This document shows positions 51,596-59,973 of a stretch of 64,000 nucleotides of DNA, piece by piece (position 1 is the first letter of the stretch; every line of letters starts with the position of its first letter). This DNA is from an uncultured Bacilli bacterium (GTDB taxonomy: Bacteria > Bacillota_I > Bacilli_A > RF39 > UBA660). The notes under the pieces are model-generated. The model worked only from the letters and a program-made list of their open reading frames with translations, searched no databases and was not told where the DNA came from. Both the position numbers and the translations under genes were made by a program. The stretch spans positions 62,001-126,000 of the forward strand of contig CAJTLN010000002.1 of NCBI GenBank assembly GCA_910577505.1, written 5' to 3'.

Positions 51596-53206
51596 TTATT
51601 TCTTCTTTTGTTTTGCTGATATTTCAATAAATGATTTAAATAATGGGTGAGGACGATTTGGACGTGATTTAAATTCTGGATGGAATTGACAAGCTATAAA
51701 ATGTGGATGAGTTGGTAACTCAATTATTTCAACTAGGTTAGCTTGAGGATTAATTCCAGAGAATACTAAGCCTTTATCACTTAATGTTTCTCTATACTTA
51801 TTATTAAATTCATATCTATGACGATGTCTTTCTAAAATATTTTCTGATTTATAATCATTATATGCTAAAGTATCTTTTGTTATTGTACATTCGTAGTTGC
51901 CTAAACGAAGTGTTCCACCCATGTTAATTATTTGTTTTTGATCAGCCATTAAGTCAATAATAGGATTTTTGCACATTGGATCAAATTCAGTTGAATTAGC
52001 ATCTTCTAAATTACATACATTACGCGCAAATTCAATTGTTGCGATTTGCATTCCTAAGCAAATTCCTAGATATGGTACCTTATTTTCACGAGCATATTTA
52101 GCCGCTTTTATCATACCTTCAATACCACGTGAACCAAATCCACCAGGGACTATAATACCTTGAGAGTTTTTGAATACTTCTTTTAAATCTGTATTTGAAT
52201 CTTCTAATTTTTCTGAGTCTACCCAATTAATATTAACTTTAACTCCAATAGGATATCCAGCATGTTTTAAAGATTCAACTACTGAAATGTATGCGTCATG
52301 TAATTCAACATATTTACCAACTAAAGAAATTTCAATTTCATCTTTTAAATTATCAGTTGTTTTTACAAGCTTTTCCCATTCTTTAATATTTATTTTTTTT
52401 GTCTCTAATCCGAAATGATTTAAAACTATATCATCAATTCCTTGATCATGATATATAAGGGGGATACTATAGATGTTTTTTACATCAGGAGAAGAAATAA
52501 CATGATTAGATGGGATACTACAGAACATAGATATTTTTCTTTTTAGATCTTCATCTAACATAATTGGTGTACGACATACGATAATGTCTGGTTGAATACC
52601 AATACCACGTAATTCAATTACTGAATGCTGGGTTGGTTTAGTTTTTAACTCACCACTACCATATATTTCTGGAACTAGAGTAGTGTGAACATATAAAGTA
52701 TTTTCATATCCTTCTTCTAAACGCATTTGTCTTAAAGTTTCTAAGAATGCTTCAGATTCAATATCACCGATTGTTCCACCAATTTCAGTGATTATGATAT
52801 CAGCGTTTGATGTATGAGCTGCTTCATAAATACGTGCTTTGATTTCATTAGTTACATGTGGAACTATTTGAACTGTTCCACCTAAAAAGTCACCACGACG
52901 TTCTTTTTCAATAACGGAAGCAAAAACTTTACCCATCGTCATATTAGATGTGTAGTTTAATTCCTCATCAATGTAACGTTCATAGTGACCTAAATCTAAG
53001 TCAGTTTCAGATCCATCAGCTGTTACGAAAACTTCACCATGTTGATATGGTGACATTGTTCCAGGGTCAACATTAATATATGGATCAAATTTTTGCATGA
53101 ATACTTTATATCCACGACTTTTTAATAATAGTGCAATAGATGAAGCTGTTATTCCTTTGCCAAGACCAGAAACAACTCCGCCTGTTACGAATACATATTT
53201 AGCCAT
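51596..53206 (-). CDS. pyrG: CTP synthase
   Basis: Amidates UTP to CTP with glutamine and ATP, the last step of pyrimidine nucleotide synthesis. 536 residues, normal length. The N-terminal synthase domain begins AKYVFVTGGVVSGLGKGITA and has QKFDPYINVDPGTMSP and EIGGTIGDIES. The C-terminal class I amidotransferase domain has VPGGFGSRG, GICLGMQ (nucleophile Cys) and CQFHPEF. The ATG at 53206 follows AAGGAGG on the minus strand. A leader hairpin lies between promoter and start. Confidence 0.98.
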   Translation of the reverse strand: MAKYVFVTGGVVSGLGKGITASSIALLLKSRGYKVFMQKFDPYINVDPGTMSPYQHGEVFVTADGSETDLDLGHYERYIDEELNYTSNMTMGKVFASVIEKERRGDFLGGTVQIVPHVTNEIKARIYEAAHTSNADIIITEIGGTIGDIESEAFLETLRQMRLEEGYENTLYVHTTLVPEIYGSGELKTKPTQHSVIELRGIGIQPDIIVCRTPIMLDEDLKRKISMFCSIPSNHVISSPDVKNIYSIPLIYHDQGIDDIVLNHFGLETKKINIKEWEKLVKTTDNLKDEIEISLVGKYVELHDAYISVVESLKHAGYPIGVKVNINWVDSEKLEDSNTDLKEVFKNSQGIIVPGGFGSRGIEGMIKAAKYARENKVPYLGICLGMQIATIEFARNVCNLEDANSTEFDPMCKNPIIDLMADQKQIINMGGTLRLGNYECTITKDTLAYNDYKSENILERHRHRYEFNNKYRETLSDKGLVFSGINPQANLVEIIELPTHPHFIACQFHPEFKSRPNRPHPLFKSFIEISAKQKKK

Positions 53207-53231
53207 TTTTCATACCTCCTTACCAAATAAA

Positions 53232-53277
53232 AAAAGCTAATAGCGAGAACGACTATAGGCTCTCTTAAATTATATCA
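53232..53277 (-). promoter_or_regulatory. pyrG promoter and leader hairpin (possible attenuator)
   Basis: On the minus strand TGATATAAT (53269-53277) is an extended -10; the transcript would begin near 53262. Within about 30 bases comes an imperfect hairpin (AGCCTATAG, 9-base loop, CTATTAGCT) followed by seven T's, a terminator-like element before the ribosome binding site. An alternative GAGA/TCTC pairing of the first bases with the loop would disrupt it. This resembles the attenuated pyrG leader of Bacilli, where CTP level decides readthrough. Confidence 0.5.
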
Positions 53278-53379
53278 CTAAAATATGCATAATAAATAAA
53301 AAAAATAATAAAATGTAAAATAGTGACTAAACTTTAATATAATTTTATGATATTATATTAATAATAAGGGCGTGGTTAG

Positions 53380-54783
53380 ATGATATGTCGAAATTGTGGT
53401 GTTAAACTTAACGAGGAAATTAAGAAATGTCCTTTTTGTGGAACGAATCTTGATAAGTCAGAAGTAGTTGAGTTAGATTCAAAATCAGGTGAAATGGATT
53501 TAGAATTACCTATTTTAAAAAATGATGAAGAAATAGTTGAAATTGATGATACAGATTATAATTTAACTGATAATGATTTTGAAATCGAATTAGATGAAAA
53601 TGATGATAAAGATTTTGATGATAATATTGATATAGATGAACCAGCTATTGATAATAGTATATCTTTAGAAAAGACTAGAAGCATTTCAATGCTAGAAGAC
53701 TCACAAGAACTAAATGATTTTTCTTTAATAGATGATATAAATAAACAAATTGAAAGTGTTAATGAAGAGGCAGAAGAAGCTACTGATGATAGAAAAGAAA
53801 TTGAAATCGTAGAAGAAGAAAATCTTCCTGAAGATGAAAAAGAAAATGGGGAAGATCTAACTACTGATGCCAGTTTAAAGAAGAGAAAGAAAATATTAAT
53901 TTTAACAGGGATTTTTTCACTTATTTTAGTTTTAATGATATTTGTAGGTTTATATGTATATAGTAAAACCGATAAAAAAAATATTGGTGATAATTATGTA
54001 GATGAAATGTCAAAAGCATTAGATAGTTATTATAATGGTGGAGATATTGATGATGTAATATATGTATTAGAAGATGTCAAAAAAGATCCAGATAAAATAA
54101 AAGAGGTTCAAGCTAAAACAAGAACAATTTGCGATAGTTGGGTATTATTATACTTTGATGAAAAAATAAATAATAGAGCTGAGTTTGATGAAATAAGTGT
54201 TAAATATAAAGATTTGTTAAATGGATTACATTCTTATGCAATAGTAAAAAATAATAATATTAGAATTAAGGCATTAACTGATACTGATTATGATGAATTA
54301 TTAAAACAAGTTGATGATATTTATAGTGATAGTACAATATTTTTTGATGCATTAGCTTATTATAATGAGAAAGATTATAATAGGGCTTATTATGATTTTG
54401 ATAAAATAGAAGATGATAATAAATACTATGAAAAAGCTATATCTTATAAAAGTATGATAATATCTAATATTTTGGATTTAATGAAAAATGATATTAAAAA
54501 GATAGAAGCTGGAATGGATGATTTAACTGATAATGAAAAATTACAAAAATATGCACATATAGAAAGTATTATATTTGAATATAATAATGTTTATGTAAGT
54601 GTTAATCTTAGTGATGACAATACATATCAAGAATTATTGAGTACATATACTAGTAAAGTATCAGAGTATACGGATAAGGTTTCAAGCAGTAATGAAAATA
54701 AATTAAATGATAAAAATAATGAAAAAGAAGAGAATAGAATTGATGAAAATCAAGAATTAAATGAAGAAGAAAAAAGTGAATAA
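53380..54783 (+). CDS. zinc-ribbon single-TM protein with acidic linker
   Basis: 467 residues. The N-terminal zinc ribbon (CRNC...CPFC) is followed by a very acidic stretch (about 25-165). One transmembrane helix at about 172-195 is preceded by a KKRKK stop. The extracellular part has two to three TPR-like helical segments (YYNEKDYNRAYYDFDKIEDD). A charged C-terminal tail ends it. It resembles other zinc-ribbon membrane proteins of Firmicutes (same opening as the vWA protein at 48818). Function unknown. Confidence 0.7.
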   Translation: MICRNCGVKLNEEIKKCPFCGTNLDKSEVVELDSKSGEMDLELPILKNDEEIVEIDDTDYNLTDNDFEIELDENDDKDFDDNIDIDEPAIDNSISLEKTRSISMLEDSQELNDFSLIDDINKQIESVNEEAEEATDDRKEIEIVEEENLPEDEKENGEDLTTDASLKKRKKILILTGIFSLILVLMIFVGLYVYSKTDKKNIGDNYVDEMSKALDSYYNGGDIDDVIYVLEDVKKDPDKIKEVQAKTRTICDSWVLLYFDEKINNRAEFDEISVKYKDLLNGLHSYAIVKNNNIRIKALTDTDYDELLKQVDDIYSDSTIFFDALAYYNEKDYNRAYYDFDKIEDDNKYYEKAISYKSMIISNILDLMKNDIKKIEAGMDDLTDNEKLQKYAHIESIIFEYNNVYVSVNLSDDNTYQELLSTYTSKVSEYTDKVSSSNENKLNDKNNEKEENRIDENQELNEEEKSE

Positions 54784-54805
54784 GACTTATAAAAAGTCTT
54801 TTTTT
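54782..54805 (+). terminator. intrinsic terminator
   Basis: AAGACTT, ATAAA loop, AAGTCTT and T tract, overlapping the TAA. Confidence 0.8.
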
Positions 54806-54852
54806 CTGTAAAAAAATTACAATTTATTGTATACTAATTATAGGTGATAAAA

Positions 54853-56079
54853 ATGGAATTTACTGAACTTAAAGAAAAAGAATTTATGGAATTTGTAAAT
54901 TCTAGACCAGAAAAGAATTTTTTTCAAACTATTATGATGAAAAAGAGAATAGAACTTGATGGTTATGAAGTTTATTTAGTTGGTGTTAAAGAAAAGAACA
55001 AAATTGTGGCTGCTAGTTTAATTGCAGAGACTGGACATTCTTTTATGGGAAAAAGAACTTTTGAAGCTTATAAAGGTTTTATTATGGATTATAGTAATAA
55101 AGAGCTTTTAGACTTTATGACTTTAGAAGTAAAAAAATTCTTAAAAGAAAAAAATGGTTTAAGATTAATAATAGATCCTTATATACCTAATGTTTCTAGA
55201 GATATGGATGCAAACATAATAGATGGTATAGATAATAGACAAATAAAGGATTACTTATATAAATTAGGATATAAAGATCATGATGGAGCACAAGTAAAAT
55301 GGTGTTATTGCTTAGACATAAATGGGAAAAAAAGCGATGAATTATTTAATGATTTTAGAAGTAGTACAAGAAATAACATAAGTAGAACGATATCTAAATT
55401 TAAATTAGAAATAAAAACTTTAAAGAAAGATGAACTTTCAGAGTTTAAAAAAGTTACTAGTGATACTTGTGATAGAAGAAGTTTTAGTGATAAAACATTA
55501 AAGTATTATGAAGAAATGTATGATTGTTTTGGAGACGATGTTACATTTAAAATATGTCAGTTGAATTGTGATACATATATTAATTATTTAGAAGAAGAAA
55601 CAACAGAAATGGTTAGAAGAATAAACGAGTTATCTGATTCTGCTTCTAATAAGAAGAAAAAAGAACAAATGAAAAAAGACATAGAGAATAATAAAAAGAA
55701 AGTAGAAGAAACTAAAAAATTAAAAGATGAAAAAGGTAATATTATTCCACTTTCTGCAGCAATGTTTATTATGTATGGAGATGAAATAGTTTATTTGTTT
55801 AGTGGTTCATATGCTGAATTAATGAATTTTTGTGGTCAATATAGATTACAATGGGAGATTATTAAATATGCAGCTGATAATGGATATAAAAGGTATAATT
55901 TTTATGGCATACAGGATGTATTTAATCCAGAAGGTAAAGATAGAGGAGTTTATGAATTTAAAAAAGGTTTTGGTGGTTATGTAGAAGAGCTTCTTGGTTC
56001 TTTTGAAATAACAGTAAGTCCTATTAATAATCTATATGAATTTTTAAGAAAAGTAAAAAAAGTGATTAAAAGAGGATAA
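54853..56079 (+). CDS. FemABX-type peptidoglycan bridge aminoacyltransferase
   Basis: 408 residues. Fem transferases add amino acids from aminoacyl-tRNA to the peptidoglycan precursor stem, making the interpeptide bridge. Two GNAT-like lobes are visible (PEKNFFQTIMMKKR and LIIDPYIP; later SAAMFIMYGDEIVYLFSGS and YNFYGIQDVFNPEGKDRGVYEFKKGFGG). A Lys/Glu-rich antiparallel coiled coil is inserted at about 246-295, as in FemA/MurM types. ATG 54853 fits AGGTGAT; GTG 54844 is inside that site. Upstream of the amidase gene, consistent with wall metabolism. Confidence 0.88.
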   Translation: MEFTELKEKEFMEFVNSRPEKNFFQTIMMKKRIELDGYEVYLVGVKEKNKIVAASLIAETGHSFMGKRTFEAYKGFIMDYSNKELLDFMTLEVKKFLKEKNGLRLIIDPYIPNVSRDMDANIIDGIDNRQIKDYLYKLGYKDHDGAQVKWCYCLDINGKKSDELFNDFRSSTRNNISRTISKFKLEIKTLKKDELSEFKKVTSDTCDRRSFSDKTLKYYEEMYDCFGDDVTFKICQLNCDTYINYLEEETTEMVRRINELSDSASNKKKKEQMKKDIENNKKKVEETKKLKDEKGNIIPLSAAMFIMYGDEIVYLFSGSYAELMNFCGQYRLQWEIIKYAADNGYKRYNFYGIQDVFNPEGKDRGVYEFKKGFGGYVEELLGSFEITVSPINNLYEFLRKVKKVIKRG

Positions 56080-56156
56080 TTTTTATTATTCTTTTTTCTT
56101 TGTTTATTTATAAAGTTATGAGATAATGAGTATAGAAATGATATGAAGTGATAGAT

Positions 56157-56846
56157 ATGGATAAGTATAAAATTTCATTTTATGTGTTGATGTTATTAAT
56201 GATTTTTTTAATTGGTTTTAAATTGTGTGTTAATTTAAAAAATGAAGATAAGAATGAAATTAAGAGTAATTTAGAAGATGTACAAATTGGAAACTATATT
56301 ATAAAAAAGAATAATAATTTTTCTTATCATAATACCAGTGAAAGAAATAAAAAAATAGAGTACATTGTAATTCATTATACAGGAGCAGAAACAAGTGCTT
56401 TATCATATGTGGAATTTTTTAATAATCCTTTATCTACGGATGCTAGTGCAGATTATTTTGTAGATTATAATGGAGATATTTATCAATATAATTTAGATAT
56501 TGATAATAGATATAGTTGGGCTGTTGGTGGAGATAATGAAAATAGTTTAGGCGGAAGTTTATATGGTATTGTAAACAATGAAAATAGTATAAGTATAGAA
56601 CTTTGTGTAAGAAGTAATGGAGCTAAGGATGCAAATATGTATGGCTGGAGTTTTAACTCTGTAACTTTAGAAGCAAGTATTGAATTAGTTAAATATTTAA
56701 TGGAAAAATATGGTATTTCAATTGATAATGTTATAAGACATTATGACGTGAATGGTAAGCTTTGTCCTGGAATTATTGGATGGAACGAAGATAGCGGTAG
56801 TGTAAATGAGTGGGAAAAGTTTAAAACAATGATATCTTTACAATAA
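56157..56846 (+). CDS. membrane-anchored N-acetylmuramoyl-L-alanine amidase (Amidase_2/PGRP type)
   Basis: 229 residues from ATG 56157. An N-terminal transmembrane helix (about 5-25), short linker, then the amidase domain (about 45-229): YIVIHYTGAET (first zinc His), ADYFVDYNGDIYQ, SISIELCV, and RHYDVNGKLCPG (second His and Cys ligand). It cleaves the bond between MurNAc and L-alanine in peptidoglycan. The preceding gene encodes a FemX-type enzyme. Confidence 0.9.
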   Translation: MDKYKISFYVLMLLMIFLIGFKLCVNLKNEDKNEIKSNLEDVQIGNYIIKKNNNFSYHNTSERNKKIEYIVIHYTGAETSALSYVEFFNNPLSTDASADYFVDYNGDIYQYNLDIDNRYSWAVGGDNENSLGGSLYGIVNNENSISIELCVRSNGAKDANMYGWSFNSVTLEASIELVKYLMEKYGISIDNVIRHYDVNGKLCPGIIGWNEDSGSVNEWEKFKTMISLQ

Positions 56847-56927
56847 AATAAATATTTGTTATTCTATTATTAAGATAATAGTTGAATGTTATATGAAAAA
56901 AGTATTTGTAAATCTAAGGTGAATTTT

Positions 56928-58427
56928 ATGAAAAAGTTATTGTGGTTTTTAGTTATATTAGTAAGTTTTATTGAAATAGTATATGCGGATGAATTTCCAT
57001 TAATAAAGGATAGAGAAGTTGCTAGAGTTGAAATAAATGATGAACTTTGGTTTACACCAGATCGTGTTCTTTATGAATTTGGTGAAAAATATTTCGTTTA
57101 TGATTTTTTTCATACTAATTACATAACAATAGGAGAAAGACCTAATTGGCGAGGAGATTCTTTAAAAAAATACACTTTTTATGATAAGAATTGGAAAGAA
57201 ATTTTAGAACATTCTAATTCTAATTTTTTTGAAGGAGATGGTAATTATTTTATAGTCAATAATAAGATTTATAATTTTTTCTATGATTATGTACTGAATA
57301 TGACAGTTTATGATGAAGATTTTCAATTTAAGACCTACACTTTAGATTTTTGGGATGATGTGGTACCTTATGATTTTGGTATAGTAGATGTTATAGCCGA
57401 TGAAAGCAATATTTATATATTATTGAAAGACATAGATCTTTATAAAGAAATTAGATTGTATGATGATAATTCTAAATATGAAATATTTGATTTAGATTTG
57501 ATAGAAGTTAAAGAAAGATTTCCAGAATATTATTATAGATATAAAAAGATGAGTGAATCATATTTTATAGTTGGTAATAATATTTATGCCTTTTATAATG
57601 ATGATGAAATGAAAATGACAATTTATAAAGAAAATTCCAACCTTGAAATTTATAATTTAGATTTTTGGGATGATGTGGTACCTTATGATTTTGGCATAGT
57701 AGATGTTATAGCTGATGAAAGCAATATTTATATATTATTGAAAGACGCAGATATTTTTAAAGAAGTCAGATTATATGATGGTAATTCTAAATATGAAATA
57801 TTTGATTTAGACTTGTTGGAAGTGGAAGAAAGATTTCCAAAATATTACAATGAAGGTAATCAAAGGGCTACTGAAGAAGTGTATTATGATTGTGTCGGTA
57901 ATGATGCAGTAATAAGCGGAGATATATTAGTTTATATAGAGAATGGTAATGAAAAATTTAGAATAAAAAATGAAAAATATAAAAAATATGGTCAAGCACG
58001 AAAATATAATAATTTGATTATATCTATTGCTTATAAAGGTGACTCTTTTAAAAGTGATATTTTGTTTTATGATTTAAATGGTAACCTTATTGGAACTTTT
58101 GAACATAACGCTTATGATATTGATTTATTATTTAAGAATAATCAACTAGTTGTAGCTACATTATATGTGGATGGAATATGCGATATTTTTACCGAAGGTT
58201 ATTATTCTTATAATCATAATTGCTCTAGTGTTCTAATGAATGAAATTTATGATTTAAAGCCTGAATTTTTGGGCATGGCATTAGGAACAAGTATAGAAGA
58301 AAAACCTGATATAGTAACTAATCCTGACACTTTAGGTATGATTAATAGAATTATAATGCTTTGTTTTATAACTTCTATTGTTATTACAATATGTGTATTA
58401 GTTAAAAAGAAATTTAAGATAATATAA
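56928..58427 (+). CDS. A-type membrane-anchored ectodomain protein (A1)
   Basis: 499 residues from ATG 56928 (AAGGTGA upstream). Signal peptide about 1-20 (VYA cleavage). The external part is beta-rich and Tyr/Asp-rich. A 105-codon unit occurs twice (LDFWDDVVPYDFGIVDVIAD at two places). The C-terminal third has SDILFYDLNGNL, EHNAYDIDLLF and DGIC...YNHNC. The end has NPDTLGMINR, a transmembrane helix and KKKFKII. Paralogues follow at 58622-59928 and 61367-62638. Family unknown. Confidence 0.75.
   Translation: MKKLLWFLVILVSFIEIVYADEFPLIKDREVARVEINDELWFTPDRVLYEFGEKYFVYDFFHTNYITIGERPNWRGDSLKKYTFYDKNWKEILEHSNSNFFEGDGNYFIVNNKIYNFFYDYVLNMTVYDEDFQFKTYTLDFWDDVVPYDFGIVDVIADESNIYILLKDIDLYKEIRLYDDNSKYEIFDLDLIEVKERFPEYYYRYKKMSESYFIVGNNIYAFYNDDEMKMTIYKENSNLEIYNLDFWDDVVPYDFGIVDVIADESNIYILLKDADIFKEVRLYDGNSKYEIFDLDLLEVEERFPKYYNEGNQRATEEVYYDCVGNDAVISGDILVYIENGNEKFRIKNEKYKKYGQARKYNNLIISIAYKGDSFKSDILFYDLNGNLIGTFEHNAYDIDLLFKNNQLVVATLYVDGICDIFTEGYYSYNHNCSSVLMNEIYDLKPEFLGMALGTSIEEKPDIVTNPDTLGMINRIIMLCFITSIVITICVLVKKKFKII
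57341..57846 (+). repeat. intragenic duplication in A1
   Basis: The stretch 57341-57530 recurs almost unchanged at 57656-57845, an offset of 315 bases (105 codons). Only a handful of bases differ, while the sequences before each copy have diverged. This is a tandem domain duplication within the ectodomain. Confidence 0.85.
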
Positions 58428-58450
58428 AACTTCCAATTGGAAGTTTTTTT
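58426..58450 (+). terminator. intrinsic terminator after A1
   Basis: AAAACTTCC, AATT loop, GGAAGTTTT and T tract. Related hairpins follow A2 (59927) and A3 (62646). Confidence 0.8.
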
Positions 58451-58503
58451 GTCAATATTATAAATATAAGAAATATTTTATTTACTTAATTTTTTTATTA
58501 TGA

Positions 58504-58542
58504 TATTCTTTAATCAATATATACAAAGTAAGTTAAAGAATA
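58504..58542 (+). repeat. inverted repeat upstream of A2
   Basis: TATTCTTTAA (58504-58513) and TTAAAGAATA (58533-58542) are perfect inverted arms around a 19-base spacer, about 80 bases before ATG 58622. This could be an operator or a leader hairpin. Nothing else is recognisable in the 58451-58621 stretch. Confidence 0.55.
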
Positions 58543-58621
58543 CTTTTCATCATATAGCTCATCATTTTATTAAATTTATGCTCTTTAATTCTTTTATGTA
58601 TATAATAAAGGAGATTAAAAT

Positions 58622-59050
58622 ATGAAGAAGATTTTTTTAATAATTTTATTATTCTTTGCGTTTGCTAATCTTGTTTTTGCGGAAGATGTTCCTTTAAAAA
58701 GAAACAAAGAAGTTGCTAGATCTGAAGTTAAAGATCATTTTAGATTGCCAGAAAGAAAGCTTTTTTATAATGATAATAAGTATTTTATTATAGATGAGTA
58801 TGAATATGTAGAAGAAATAGGTGAGCGTGAAATATTACATACTGGCGAAATGAATTCATATCTATATGACAATAATTGGAATAAGCAAAATGAACTTGTT
58901 GGTATAACATCAAGAGATGTTCGTCTATCTTCTGTTTTTTATATTGATGATTATTATTATAGTATAAGCCAAAATGCTTATTATTATTTCAGCGATAAAT
59001 CTGTATTTGAAATAAGTAGAGTAGGTAAAATTTTGATAGAGATGTTATGA
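58622..59050 (+). CDS. A-type protein, N-terminal part (A2, split gene)
   Basis: 142 residues with the signal peptide (FVFA cleavage near 20) and first ectodomain part of an A-type protein (opening EDVPLKRNKEVARSEVKD like A1). It ends at TGA 59048-59050 in a non-homologous tail (EISRVGKILIEML). The rest of the protein lies in another frame from 59047, so a -1 shift (or +2) near 59020-59050 is needed to join them. Probably a frameshifted gene; sequencing error is possible. Preceded by AAAGGAG. Confidence 0.7.
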   Translation: MKKIFLIILLFFAFANLVFAEDVPLKRNKEVARSEVKDHFRLPERKLFYNDNKYFIIDEYEYVEEIGEREILHTGEMNSYLYDNNWNKQNELVGITSRDVRLSSVFYIDDYYYSISQNAYYYFSDKSVFEISRVGKILIEML

Positions 59051-59928
59051 AACTTGAATATAATAGGAAGAATTATACTTTAAATATTAATGAGTTATAT
59101 TTTGAAAATAATGAATATATTTATTTTCTTGTTAATGAATTTTATTATGCTTATGTTGAGGGCAAAAACATACGTATTAATGAATTTAGAATATTAAGAA
59201 TTGATAAAGACTTAAGTGACTATACTTTTTTTGATTTAGATGACGAAGAAATTATTAACAATGCTCCAGATTATTTTAATCAGATTATTATACCTAATAT
59301 AGCATCAGGATTAATAGATGGAGAGAGTAATTATTTTCTTGAGAATGATAGATTATTGATTAGTGGAGATACTTTAAGTTATTATGATAATCTTGAAAAA
59401 AAGTTTGAAATAAGCAGCGAAGATTATGTTAGATTTGGTCAGGCTAAAGTCTACAATGAATTAATAATTGCTATAGGATATAAAAATTATCCTAGAGGTT
59501 ATGAGGGTGATTCTGATTCGCAAACTACTGGTCTTAATAATAGTGATATTTTGCTTTTTGATTTGGAAGGAAATTTATTATCTAAATATGAACATAATGC
59601 TTATGATTTTGACTTTTCTTTGATTGATAATCAATTAATAGTAGCTAATTTATATGTAGATGGTATTTGTAAAGGCGAATATAGAAGTGGTGACCTTGGA
59701 GGATATTTCTCTTATAATTCTACTTGTAAAGGTACGTTACAAAATGAAATTTTTGATTTGGATGCTAAATTTTTAGGTATGGCTGTTAGTGAAGATAAAG
59801 TTGTTGACGATATAATAGAAAATCCTGAAACTTTACCTGATATTAATGTGATAATTATTTTTAGTTTTATCTTTTCTATTATTATTACTTTTAGTTTATT
59901 AGTAAAGTCTAAAATAAAAAGAATATAA
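59047..59928 (+). CDS. A-type protein, C-terminal part (A2, split gene)
   Basis: 293 residues starting at ATG 59047, overlapping the previous gene's TGA by 4 bases (ATGA). It has no export signal of its own but ends like A1: SDILLFDLEGNL, EHNAYDFDFSL, DGIC...YNSTC, then ENPETLPDIN, a transmembrane helix and KSKIKRI. Aligned with A1 it covers the second half. Either it is the other piece of a broken gene or it is translationally coupled; without a signal peptide the latter would not be exported normally. Confidence 0.65.
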   Translation: MKLEYNRKNYTLNINELYFENNEYIYFLVNEFYYAYVEGKNIRINEFRILRIDKDLSDYTFFDLDDEEIINNAPDYFNQIIIPNIASGLIDGESNYFLENDRLLISGDTLSYYDNLEKKFEISSEDYVRFGQAKVYNELIIAIGYKNYPRGYEGDSDSQTTGLNNSDILLFDLEGNLLSKYEHNAYDFDFSLIDNQLIVANLYVDGICKGEYRSGDLGGYFSYNSTCKGTLQNEIFDLDAKFLGMAVSEDKVVDDIIENPETLPDINVIIIFSFIFSIIITFSLLVKSKIKRI

Positions 59929-59951
59929 AAGCTTCTTATTTAGAAGTTTTT
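59927..59951 (+). terminator. weak hairpin between A2 and the first O-antigen-ligase-like gene
   Basis: CTTCT and AGAAG with flanking A and T runs (one bulged G) just after the stop, resembling the hairpin after A1 but weaker. It may only reduce readthrough to the next gene 45 bases away. Confidence 0.45.
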
Positions 59952-59973
59952 CTTTATTAAAGGAATGGTATTG

